From Brachionus plicatilis (lineage: Eukaryota > Rotifera > Eurotatoria > Ploima > Brachionidae), in NCBI GenBank assembly GCA_010279815.1, contig QEOQ01000303.1, positions 437,567-501,566 of the forward strand: a stretch of DNA of 64,000 nucleotides. The letters run 5' to 3'. Within the stretch, counting starts at the first letter, position 1. Every line of letters begins with the position of its first letter. A program made the translations under genes and the position numbers. The notes below the pieces were generated by a model, which saw only the letters and a list, made by a program, of their open reading frames with translations, did no database searches and was not told the DNA's origin. Below are positions 49,994 to 60,285 of this stretch, piece by piece.

Positions 49994-50319
49994 CAGTAGT
50001 AGTAGTATTATCATTTTAATAGTAGTAGTATTAGTATTAGTATGAACTGAGAGAGAGAAACAAAACCTTTGTTCAAATTCAAATTTCTAATTGACTCGGT
50101 AAGCTCATCCATTTTGTTTGATTTTTTATTTTAATGTATTTGGTTTCAACAATTATTTAAAGAGATTAATGACTAAGCAATCTTGATTCTATTTTTTTTC
50201 GTTTTAGCGATTTTGATTTTAGCTAATTTAATTTAACAATTAACTTGATTGAAAGAGCTAAAAAAATGACTTAGCTAAAATGAAACAGCTAATTTAATTT
50301 AGCCATTTTAAACTTGGCT

Positions 50320-50610
50320 ATTTTGATACGGAGCCAGTTTTGGACAATAGTCCAATGGTACCTATAATAAACTTTGGCCCAAACCTCAAATAGTCCCATC
50401 CACGTTTTTGGTCTACGGTTTGAATTATGACTTTACCATATGAGAGAATAATTTTATATTCTTTCTAACATATTAGGGGTCGAAAAAACAGGATTTCTTC
50501 AGAGAGAGTAAAGCAAATTACGTATTTTATGAATCTCAGTCGCGCTTCGAGTCCGTCCAAAAGAAGGTCCAGGACCAGCGTAGACCGCCACAAACACTAG
50601 TTAAAACGTT
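50320..50610. other. GC-richer unclassified patch
   Basis: This stretch (e.g. GAGTCCGTCCAAAAGAAGGT and CCAGGACCAGCGTAGACCGC) is less AT-rich than its surroundings and lies just before a MITE. It has no open frame and no recognised motif. It could be a fragment of an unidentified mobile element. Confidence 0.3.
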
Positions 50611-50710
50611 AAGTAATTATCTAAAAAATTTCTTAATTTTTAATTGCTTGATTTTTGGTATCCTTTAAAAACATCATTTTTCAAAATTAGAATTTCGAAT
50701 GTAAATCATA

Positions 50711-51046
50711 CCGTATTTCATCGAATAGAAGTAACCACAAACAGAAGAAACTTGCTAGTATTTGAGTCAAAAATTTGCCTTTATTTGAGTTGTTTTTCAC
50801 AAAAAAATGTGTCTCGATTGAATTTATTTATTCATTTAATTAAGCCTAATAGGCAAGTTTATAAAAAAAAAGTACAAAAAAATATCTAAGGTATAGTTAG
50901 TTACATAATTAAAAGAAAATTCATCAATTACCTTATAGAAGAAAAAATGGATAAATTTTTTTTATTTGAGTCACTTTTTTGGAGTGAAAAATTTTCGAAT
51001 AAAAGAAACCCTTTGACCGAACTTACTTTTATTTGAGAAAATACGG
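50711..51046. mobile_element. TA-flanked MITE with CCGTATTT termini
   Basis: The left end CCGTATTTCATCGAATAGAA pairs imperfectly with the right end TTTTATTTGAGAAAATACGG, and TA lies outside both (50709-50710 and 51047-51048). Internal copies of TTTATTTGAGT occur in both halves. No coding capacity. TA duplication suggests mobilisation by a Tc1/mariner/pogo-type transposase. Confidence 0.7.
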
Positions 51047-51048
51047 TA

Positions 51049-52024
51049 ATTCAAAGATTAAATTATGGTTTAAGTTTTTTACATAAAACTCTAGAGAGAA
51101 TAAAAACAGTACAGAACACCCAAAGGCATTCTTCATAAGTTTCCAAAAACAAAAAATGGATATTTTTGGTAATAAAAAAAATAATAACAAAATTCTGAAT
51201 CGTCTCATACGATTGGATTTACCTCTAAAGAAAATGTCACAAGGACATTAAAACAGAGAACGTGTTATTAAAACATTTTATGGACCATAAAAAACCATAA
51301 ATGTTTTCCATAAAATTAGCTATTTGACACTTTAAATAAAAAATCTGCATTAAATTTCCATATTTTCTATATTTATTTAATTTTAAAGGAATTTATCAGA
51401 ATAAATTTATAATATTTTTTATGCTTTGGTGCCAAAACTTCACACAGCCTCAAGGCCTGTGTTACTTAATTATTTTGTTTTTTGATAAGTTTTTTCTAAT
51501 AATATTTTTTTATTGATTTTTGATGATTTTTTTTAATTAATCAATAAAATAAAAAAATACGAATTGTTTGTTTATGTTGGTCAAGGTTAAGACTATAATT
51601 TTAGCCTCACTATTCGCTCAAAATTCACAGTTCATTTTATCCAAGAAATAAGTCCGCAAAAGTTTATAATTAATAATTTTTGTATATTTATTTAATCGTA
51701 AAAGTTGTTTTACAGACAAGAGTGGTACCTTTAAAAGGAAATAATCACATATCATTAATAAGAGTATTAGCTTCTACAAAGCCTTATTAGTTCATTCAAT
51801 TCTAATTAAAGCCATCTTTAAATGTAAAACAGATATAAAAATTTATTTCCACAAAAGATTAACTTAATACCATTAAAAAAGACAAGTTTGTGCATATTTT
51901 TTTAATTCATAATACGTAATTCAAATTTACTACAGAAGAAAAAAATGGCTATTAAATCTTAAAAATATCATAAACAACAAAAAATTACGTTTATAATTAT
52001 CTAAATATTGCCAAGAAAACGAGA
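51049..52024. other. Upstream region of the caspase gene
   Basis: AT-rich, without open frames or recognised repeats. It contains the caspase promoter by position only. Confidence 0.4.
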
Positions 52025-53230
52025 ATGTTCTCGAATTTAGTCAATAGATTTAGTTCATCTTCAAATCAGAGTTCCAGCGCACCAAAGTTAATCAAATTCA
52101 ACAAAAGATCAAGAGCATGGGGGAGTCCGCTAAAAAAAAAGCCTAAAACAGCTCTTAAAAATTTAGATACCAAAACAGAAAAGAGTGAATCAGCAAAAGT
52201 TGCGCAACAAATAAGAACAGACGAAAACTCAAAACCCTGTACTGTTGGCGACATGAACTTTGGCTATCCATCTGACAGACTCTTGAACAAACCATTCGAA
52301 AGTCTAACTTTGAATGAAAATCAACAGAACCAAAGTCCGCTTAATTTGACTACTGAAACTTTTTTTTACTCTTCTAAGCTAACTCCAAGTGGCCTGAACC
52401 AGGAAGTTGACATAAAAATAGACAAATTGTCATTGGACCAGAAGCCTAAAGAGATTGCTCGTTTTGCCGATGAGCCTGAATACCGAATGAACCATGCAAG
52501 ACGCGGCTATGCAGTCATTATCAACAATAAAAGATTTGATCTCAGATTGGACATGCCGGTCCGCGATGGAACCGATGTGGATGCTGCATCCTTGGAGAGC
52601 ACTCTCAAAAAGCTCGGCTTTGAGACCAGAGTTTTCCACAATTGTTCTGCTAGTTTAATTAGAGAAATAATGCTTAGATACGCCAAGTCGGATCATTCCG
52701 ATTCGGATTGTTTTATGAGTGTATTTATGTCTCATGGTGAAGATGGGGTTATTTACGGTGTTGACAAGGAAATCGAAATTGAGAAGCTAATTCATCCGTT
52801 TAAGCTAAATAGAAGTTTGGCAGGAAAGCCCAAGATTTTTTTTATCCAAGCATGCAGAGGCAATCAGCTGATGGAAGGAATTGACTCTAATCCGTATGAG
52901 ATTCAGTATGTTAATAGAATTCCAGTCGAAGCTGACTTTTTGATTGCGTATTCTACCATTTCTGGTTATTTTTCTTGGAGAAATTCTCTCAATGGATCCT
53001 GGTTTATACAATCACTGTGCCATGTTCTGAATGAGTGCGGAAAGAATGCCGAAATAATGCAAATTTTAACTGCTGTAAACAGGCGAGTTGCCTATCACTA
53101 TGAATCGAATACAAATGAGTCGACTATGAACGGAAAGAAGCAGATCCCGTGTATTGTATCCATGTTGACTAAAGAGCTGTATTTTAGACAAAAACATAAT
53201 GGCCTGTCGATTGGTGTATCTTATTCATAA
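52025..53230 (+). CDS. Executioner-type caspase, single exon
   Basis: 401 residues, intronless, starting at the first ATG of the frame. The catalytic domain runs from about residue 150: the Arg pocket residue in MPVRDGTD (Arg180), His237 in SHGEDG, Cys277 in QACRG, and the small-subunit motif YSTISGYFSWRN (310-321), as in caspase-3/6/7. The N-terminal ~140 residues are Ser/Lys-rich and basic and contain no CARD or DED, so this is an unusual prodomain for an executioner. The linker between subunits is very short; Asp287 (MEGID, then SNP) is the obvious processing site, and Asp149 is a candidate site for prodomain removal. Expected role: cysteine protease cleaving after Asp in apoptosis. All residues needed for activity are present. 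Confidence 0.93.
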   Translation: MFSNLVNRFSSSSNQSSSAPKLIKFNKRSRAWGSPLKKKPKTALKNLDTKTEKSESAKVAQQIRTDENSKPCTVGDMNFGYPSDRLLNKPFESLTLNENQQNQSPLNLTTETFFYSSKLTPSGLNQEVDIKIDKLSLDQKPKEIARFADEPEYRMNHARRGYAVIINNKRFDLRLDMPVRDGTDVDAASLESTLKKLGFETRVFHNCSASLIREIMLRYAKSDHSDSDCFMSVFMSHGEDGVIYGVDKEIEIEKLIHPFKLNRSLAGKPKIFFIQACRGNQLMEGIDSNPYEIQYVNRIPVEADFLIAYSTISGYFSWRNSLNGSWFIQSLCHVLNECGKNAEIMQILTAVNRRVAYHYESNTNESTMNGKKQIPCIVSMLTKELYFRQKHNGLSIGVSYS

Positions 53231-54729
53231 AATTTGTATTATATATTGTATTAGAAATTAGAATTTTGAAATTTTTTTTTTAATAATCTTCTATTGTAAC
53301 TAAATTTGTAAAAAATTTTTTTTATCAAAATATCAAATTTAATCTAATAAAAATTCAATCAATTAATTTTTCAGAAGTAAAATTAGTAGAGCATATTTTT
53401 GTTTCATAGCATTCAATTATTTTAAAACTAAATTCAGAGCTATTTTTTACGAAATGACTATCAAAAATCAAAGAAAAAATGTTCGAGTAAAATTAGAACT
53501 TAAAAAAAAGAGTTTAAATGACTAAAAAAAATATGACAATCATTTTATTAAAAAATTGTACAATTCACAAATTACAAATTCATTTTAAACGAATAAAAGA
53601 AACTTAATCTTTAAATTTTATTTTTCACACAAACTTCTAAAATTGTATGAACATTTAAATGATCTGCTACCTGCGATTCTATGCTTAAAATCGAGATGCC
53701 ATTTAGTCGCTCTTATAAATAATTTTTAATCTGTCTAAAGACCGTTCTTCATTTGCGTTTGAAATTAGAAAAGAAAGACAAATTCTAAAAAAAGTATAAA
53801 TTTGACTAAAAATCTTGTTTCCATAATCTTTTTTCTTATAATTTTTACTTTTTCATATTTCTGATGAATAGTTTTTTTAAAATTAAATATGAATTTTTTT
53901 TAATCTTTATTTTGCCTAGAAATCTATCAAAATGGTTGAACAGCGCCCCACTTGTTCCACCGTTTTAACAGTGGCTACGCCACTGTTATTTAAAAAAATT
54001 TTTTTTACATTTTTAATATCAAATTGACAAATAATAAATCCTTGAATTACTCATTACTGATCATGGAAATTATTGATAATTCTTCTAAAAAAAAATTTTA
54101 AAAAAATGTTTGAAAAATAATATAAATTTTTTTATTTTTTCTCATTTTTTGTGAAATTGGCAGTGTGTTATTTAAAATATTTTTTTGGCTCAATTCTGTC
54201 AATAGGAACATATTTTTTTACTTGTCAAAATTTTGAAAATTCTTTTTGAAACCCGTTATGAATGTCCATTTTAATAAATATGAAAAATCTAACAAAAGAA
54301 AAGTGTTCCAAAATTATCACATTATTCATGTCCTGTTAAAAAAAATTTCAATTTAGCAATGCAATGGTAAAAATATCTTAATAGGAAGCTAAGAAAGAAA
54401 AGAAAACATTTTGTATTAAGAAAAAAAACATGATTCAAATGAATTTCTTTTTTATTATTCAACAAATAAAAAATTTAAAAAAAAGGTATTTATTTAGAAA
54501 AATGACATGTAAAATTTATAAATCCGTGTTAATTTAGAAAAAATTTAAATCAATTGCTAGGTATTTTAGAGTTACACAAAAAAAATACTGATATAGAAAA
54601 AAATTGAAATTATCCGAATAAAAAAATTAAATTTGAAAAAAAATATTTAGTTTTTTTAAAGATTACATAAAAAGAGATTTTAGGAATTTATCCACAAAAT
54701 TGTCTCCATCATATTAATATTGTAAATAT
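53231..54729. other. Intergenic between convergent caspase and basic protein genes
   Basis: About 1.5 kb of AT-rich sequence holding both 3' ends. The nearest clear AATAAA on the caspase side is at about 53346. No gene or repeat recognised. Confidence 0.5.
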
Positions 54730-55564
54730 CTATGAAGTAACTTCCGGAGTATCTGGCTTACAAATCATTGAAACATCCTGGGGAGCTTTGAGTGGTTTGC
54801 GTCTTAGACCACTAGGAGTACTTGTCGAAGCCGAATATTTATGTCTATCACATTTAACACCTAGTAATTCGGATTTTACCAAATCATCCTGAATCTTTAC
54901 ACCTCTTTTGGGTTTTTTGTTTTCCTCAGTTTCTTCACTTTTGTTCTGCTTAGTTTTCATTATGGACTTTGGAGCGATTTGTTCATTAATTGAACTGGAG
55001 TTAGAAATTACAGAATTAACTATAGTTGTAGCAGTCGCACTGACGCTTAAATTTGAGGCTGACTCACATTTCTTCAGTTTGTTATTAGATGTTTTGCGAG
55101 TTTTAGTTTTTTGTCCAGTGTTTTTAGCTGGCACATTTTCTTCATTTTCATCAGGACTATCTTCGAACAAAGCAGGAATTTTTTTGCTAGATTTTTTTTC
55201 AATTATCTTGCCTTCTTCACTTTCTTCTTCATTTTTTTTAGTTTTAACTGTTTCTGATGAATTTTTTCTCTTGCGGTTATTTTTTGTCTTTGGATTTGGT
55301 GGTAGCGCCGCTTGTGGCTTAGGCAGAGAAGAGTATGATCGCTTGGGTCTCAAAACTCTTTTTTCAACAGTTCCTGATTCATTATTCTCTGTTAATACTG
55401 ATTTTAATTTACTTGAAAAAAATAATTAAATTAATTAAAACACTAAATCATTATTCAATTTACTCTTTTGATTCATCCTTGGTATTCGTGTTTGTTTCCT
55501 CAGCAGCTTCATGCTGAGGAATTTCATTTTGCTTTTTAGACCTAGTGTTTCTTGCTTTGGACAT
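54730..55564 (-). CDS. Unrecognised basic, Lys/Ser-rich protein, 2 exons
   Basis: Exons 55564-55464 and 55411-54730 (52-base intron) join in frame to 260 residues. The start is MSKARNTRSKKQ. The protein is rich in Lys, Ser, Glu and Asn and almost certainly disordered, with basic clusters that would serve as nuclear localisation signals (NNRKRK, TKKNEEE, KKPKRGVK). Short more ordered-looking motifs are RPKRSYSSLPKP near residue 56 and SGLRRKPLKAPQDVSMIC near the C-terminus. The general look recalls small chromatin or mitotic adaptor proteins (for example sororin-like), but no diagnostic motif was found, so no function is given. It is divergent from the alpha-mannosidase gene, with 1.08 kb between start codons. 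Confidence 0.7.
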
Positions 55565-56644
55565 GACTGCTTAATTGAATACAAAAAAATTCTCAACCAA
55601 ACAAATATTTGAATTCTTTCTTCGACAAATGATTTAAAAAGTTGCGCTAAATTTTAATTTTTAAAAAAAGCGACTAGAAATTTGTCTTAAACTTAGACTT
55701 TTTTAGGTTGCTTATTCTTTGATTTAGATGCTCTTGGTCTAAATAAATTTTAAATGTGATTTTTCAAATTAATGATGATGAGTTTAAAGTTCAGCAAATT
55801 TCAAAAAAATCAAAAGATCTGGCAATTTTATACAGTTTTTAAAATTTTAATTTTCAGTTATAAAATTTATTAATCTATCAATGACTTTATTTTAAATATT
55901 TTAATTTAATGGTAATCATTGATTATTTTATTTTATTTTATGTTAGTTGATGAGGGTCGTGGTGTAGGTTCCTTGGTGTAATCAATGATGTTTTAATTGT
56001 AAACATTATTTAAAAATTTATTTAAATAAATATATTCTATGATTAATTTGGTCTTTTTTGAATTTAGATCTGCATACTTTATGAATATGAAATTTTTTCA
56101 AAATAATTAAGTTTTATTAATTTTTTTCAAAAGCTGAAATTGAAAGTTGCTGAAAATTTTTCACTCTAATCAACTATATTTTGAAGCTAATTATTTTAAT
56201 TTTTCAAAATTTTCTTTCCTTTTTGCCAATAATTCTCTTAAACTAAAGATAAAAAAGTCAATCAAAAAAATTTTGAACTCTAAAATGCTAAAAAAAGCTC
56301 ATCAGTTATCGATATACACACCATTATTGAATTTCGAACCTCTTATTTTGGACCATTGTTCTATCAAAGTCCATTTTGATAACAAAATATTGGATTAGAT
56401 TATTTGTTTCATTGATAATTTTTGAAGCTCTATTTTGGTACACTCTTATCTTGGTGGTACAAAACAAATTATTTTTAGCTTAAATAAAATTCATTAAATC
56501 ATGTGACTCTTGAATATGAAATATTTATAAATTTTTCAAAAATAAATTACACCTATTTTTATTTCAAAATAAAAATTTCGCATAAAAACTGCTGGAAAAA
56601 AATTTTATTGAATTGTTTTCTTCTATTAAGTATTCGAGCTGAAT
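55565..56644. other. Divergent intergenic region
   Basis: Contains the promoters of the basic-protein gene (-) and the mannosidase gene (+). A minus-strand stretch at 55689-55741 reads RPRASKSKNKQPKKV and stops after an acceptor-like TTTATTTAG, and 55946-55990 is a GC-richer patch; both could be orphan exons but cannot be linked. The open frame at 56147-56398 looks accidental. Confidence 0.4.
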
Positions 56645-59600
56645 ATGGACTCTGTTACGAGAAAAATGATTTTTTTGGCAATTTTACTTGGCAGAATACT
56701 TTGTTTGAGTCAAGTTTCCGGACAAAGTTGCGGCCCTCCTTTCAAAAACTGCAACTTGGGAAAATCTGGAATGATTAATGTTCATTTGGTTCCCCATACC
56801 CATGACGATGCTGGCTGGCTAAAAACTGTGGATCAATATTATTATGGAGCAAACAATGGTGAACAGACTGCCTCTGTCCAATATGTATTAGGTACCGAAT
56901 AAAAATAAAAAAAAAAAATTTATACAATTTTTACTAGACACTGTTGTAAGTGAGCTTGAAAAAGACCCTAGCAAAAGATTTGTCTATGTTGAAATGGCGT
57001 ATATGTCCCGCTGGTGGAAAGAACAAGACGACAAAACAAAGCAATTGGTAAGAACCCTAGTTGATGAGGGTCGATTGGAGTTTGTTATAGGAGCATGGTA
57101 AATTTATTAATTTAATAAAATAAATTAATAAAATAAATATGAAAGGGTTATGGATGACGAAGCAACGCCCTATTATAACGACATGATTGATCAACAGGCT
57201 TTGGGATTAAATTTTATTCTAAAAGAATTTGGAAAATGTGCTCGGCCAAGATCTGCTTGGCAAATAGATCCATTTGGTCATTCGCGCGAACACGGATCTC
57301 TATTTGCCCAGTTCGGTTTTGATGGTTTATTTCTAGGCAGAATTGATTATCAAGACTCGGACTTTAGAACTGAGACCAAGTCTAGAGAAATGCTGTGGCA
57401 AGCTAGCTCCAACTTGGGAGAGGCAGGAAGAATTTTCACCGGAATTTTGCCCAATGGTTACGGACCTCCGCCAGGCTTTTGCTTTGACATATATTGTGGT
57501 GACGATCCAATGATGGATGATCCGGATCTCGATGATTACAATGTAGATGATAAAGTGAAAAAATTCCTCGAATACACTCACAATCAAGCTGAATGGTACA
57601 AGACCAAAAATTTAATCATGACCATGGGCTCTGATTTTCAGTATTCAAATGCTCATATGTGGTACAAAAATTTGGACAAGCTTATCTATTACGTAAATAA
57701 ACAACAATCAAATGGCAGCAATGTGAACATATTCTATTCAACACCTGCTTGCTACATGTATTCCCTGTACAAAGAGAACACCACATGGCCTCTTAAATAC
57801 GACGATTTCTTTCCATATGCTCACAGACCGCACTCATTCTGGACTGGATACTTTACCAGTAGATCAGCACTAAAAGACTTTGTCAGAAGGACCAACAATT
57901 ACTTACAAACTGTTCGCCAATTGGTTACATTTGCCAATTTGGAAGATGAGGATACAAAGAATGCTATCAATTTACTGGAAAGAGAAATGGGAATTTTGCA
58001 GCATCATGATGCTGTGTCAGGCACCGAAAGACAACATGTTGCCAATGACTATGCTAAGCGTTTAGCAAGAGGTATTAAGAAATGTATTGATGTAATTAGA
58101 AGAGCGTTCGATGGTATTTTGTTTAAACTGTATGGTGCACATGCCGATGAACCAATTTTTATTTGTCCATTATTGAACATTTCTCAGTGTGAAATTGAAA
58201 GCTATGACAACATTGCATTGATATTGTACAACCCATTGCCAAGAGAGGTTCAAACTTGGATTCAAATTCCCACAGTAGACGCCACCTTTCAGGTTATTGA
58301 CGTAGAGAGTGGAAATAAAGAATTAATTCAATATACGCCAGTTTACAACGAAACAAAAAGTATTCCAGAAAGAGACTCTAAAGCTGAGTATAATCTTGTT
58401 TGGAAAGCAGAGCAGCGACCTCTGGGAGTTAAGATATACCGTATTTTTCGAAATTCCGAAGAGAAATCGGTCATAAAACCAGCTGAGCCGATGAGGGAAG
58501 TAATACTTTCAAATGAGCATCTTGAATTAAACTTTGATTCAAATGGTAATTTGGTTAACATAAAAAATAAAGATAACTCTCTAAGTTCGCCTTTGGAACA
58601 ATATTTTTGTATCTATGAGTCCATGCCAGGCAATAATTCAGAGCCAATTTTTCAGGCGTCGGGCGCATATGTTTTTAGGCCAAAGAACAGCTCATGTCAG
58701 CCTTTGACTGTAAAAAATTTTAGGGTTTATAATGGAGAGTTGTTTAATGAGGTGCATCAAATTTACAATGAATGGATAAGTCAAACAATTCGGCTGTATA
58801 AAGATGATAAAAATGTGGAATTTGAATGGCAAGTTGGACCTATCAATGTGGATGACAAAGTTGGTAGAGAGGTTGTGATTAAATTCGACTCGGATTTAAG
58901 CTCCAATTCTTTGTTTTACACAGACTCCAATGGACGTGAAATTCTAAAACGCAAGAGAAATTATCGTCCCACATGGAGCCTGAACCAGACCGAAAAAATA
59001 TCCGGCAATTATTTTCCGGTAAATAGTAGAATTTTTATTCGTGACGAGCCCAAGCGGAATAGTAGACACTTGAGCGATCAATTAAGACAATTAACTTTGG
59101 TCACTGATCGAAGTCATGGTGGTTCTTCGATTAGAGATGGCAGCATTGAAGTTATGCTGCATAGAAGAACTTTATATGATGATGCATTGGGTGTTGCTGA
59201 ACCTTTGAATGAAAAAGGAAAAGACGGAAAAGGTTTGATAATTAAAGGAAATGTGAAATTAATATTCGATTCTGTGGAAAATAGTGCAGCTTTACACAGA
59301 GAACTTTCACATAGAGTCAATAATAGACCATTGACTATTTTTACCACGCTTGACTCTAATAAAAATATCAAAAAGTTGGCTGGCTGGAGTCCGGTTAACA
59401 TGGCTCTTTCGCCAAATATTCACCTGTTGACACTAGCAAAAGATCTTGACTTGGAAAATCAATTGGAAAATTCATTTGTGGTTCGTTTAGAGCATTTTTT
59501 TGAAAAAGAAGAGGACAAAACTTTGTCGCAGCCAGTCAGTGTTGATCTAAGAGAGTTTTTTAGCGAAAGTTTTAATGTTGTCGGAGTTGAAGAATTGTCT

Positions 59601-59786
59601 TTGGGAGCTAATATGAAAGTAGAAGAACTCAATGAACGGCTTTCTTGGAAATCAGACTCTGAACTGGATAATTACATTATCAAAAGAGAACAGAGTCAAA
59701 AAGGAAAGAGAAAAGATGGTGCGAATCCCTTTTTGTTCGAGTTTAATCCCATGCAGATAAGAACATTCCGTCTGTGGTATATTTAA
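56645..59786 (+). CDS. MAN2B1: Lysosomal alpha-mannosidase (GH38), 3 exons
   Basis: Exons 56645-56891, 56938-57097 and 57146-59786 total 3048 nt (1015 residues, about the length of human MAN2B1). A signal peptide ([19 protein letters not shown]) is followed at once by the mature GH38 domain. Zinc ligands are HTHDD (51-55), Asp177 in [15 protein letters not shown] (also the nucleophile) and the His pair in [12 protein letters not shown] (422-423). [18 protein letters not shown] matches the lysosomal rather than the Golgi class II enzyme, and there is no membrane anchor. The C-terminal half carries the beta-sandwich regions ([20 protein letters not shown]). Several N-glycosylation sequons occur (e.g. 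NNSEP, NESNT-like NQT). Role: exo-hydrolysis of alpha-linked mannose during glycoprotein breakdown in lysosomes. All catalytic residues are present. Confidence 0.95.
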
Positions 59787-60129
59787 ATTTTTGTATAAAA
59801 TTGCTATTTAAAAGTCACATTTTTTATTTTATTCAAATTTTTGTTTTTTTTTTTTTCTATTTTGAACAATTTTTAAAAAATTTTCAAAAAATTTTAATAA
59901 ATTTTTTTAAAAATAATAAAATGTTAAATTTTCTCTCTAATAAAAAAATACACCAGAATAGTCCAAATATTAACAAAATATGCATTGCTATATAGAATGA
60001 AAAAAATGTTTCTGACACCGAGAGACATTTAGAAAGTTTAAGAGAGTGGAAAGAAATAAAGCCAAGACATTCCATGGTCTTCCAACTCGGTGCAAAACAA
60101 TTAATTTATTATACGCCCTCAGAATTGAG
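59787..60129 (+). other. 3' flank of mannosidase with a protein-like open stretch
   Basis: The first 200 bases are A/T runs. From 59996, a frame directly after a stop reads about 44 codons (VSDTERHLESLREWKEIKP ... [16 protein letters not shown]) up to the LTR-like insertion. It has protein-like composition but no recognised domain. It may be a fragment of a retroelement or a decayed gene. Confidence 0.3.
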
Positions 60130-60280
60130 TGTAATGTTTACATTAGTACCTTTGGGCCCGTCTATCCGATCTCTCTCGTTAGACGTATTGGAACATGTAT
60201 TTATGCTCCTTCTTAACTTAAACGCTCATGGTTAAGTTAATTAACTCCAGTGATATCGACAAAGATGTCGCTATATCACA
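60130..60280. mobile_element. Solo-LTR-like insertion with 5-bp target duplication
   Basis: 151 bp starting TGTAATGTTTACATTAG and ending CTATATCACA, that is TG...CA, flanked on both sides by TTGAG (60125-60129 and 60281-60285). These are the hallmarks of an LTR retroelement insertion. The last 33 bases form a stem-loop (GTGATATCGACA against TGTCGCTATATCAC). On the minus strand an ATAAATA box lies mid-element. No internal region or second LTR is present, and at 151 bp it is short for an LTR, so a TRIM-type origin is also possible. Confidence 0.7.
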
Positions 60281-60285
60281 TTGAG

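Noticed and set aside
54908..55429. Plus-strand open frame of 173 codons
   Set aside because: Antisense to the basic protein gene; its hydrophobic look is the complement of Lys/Glu codons.
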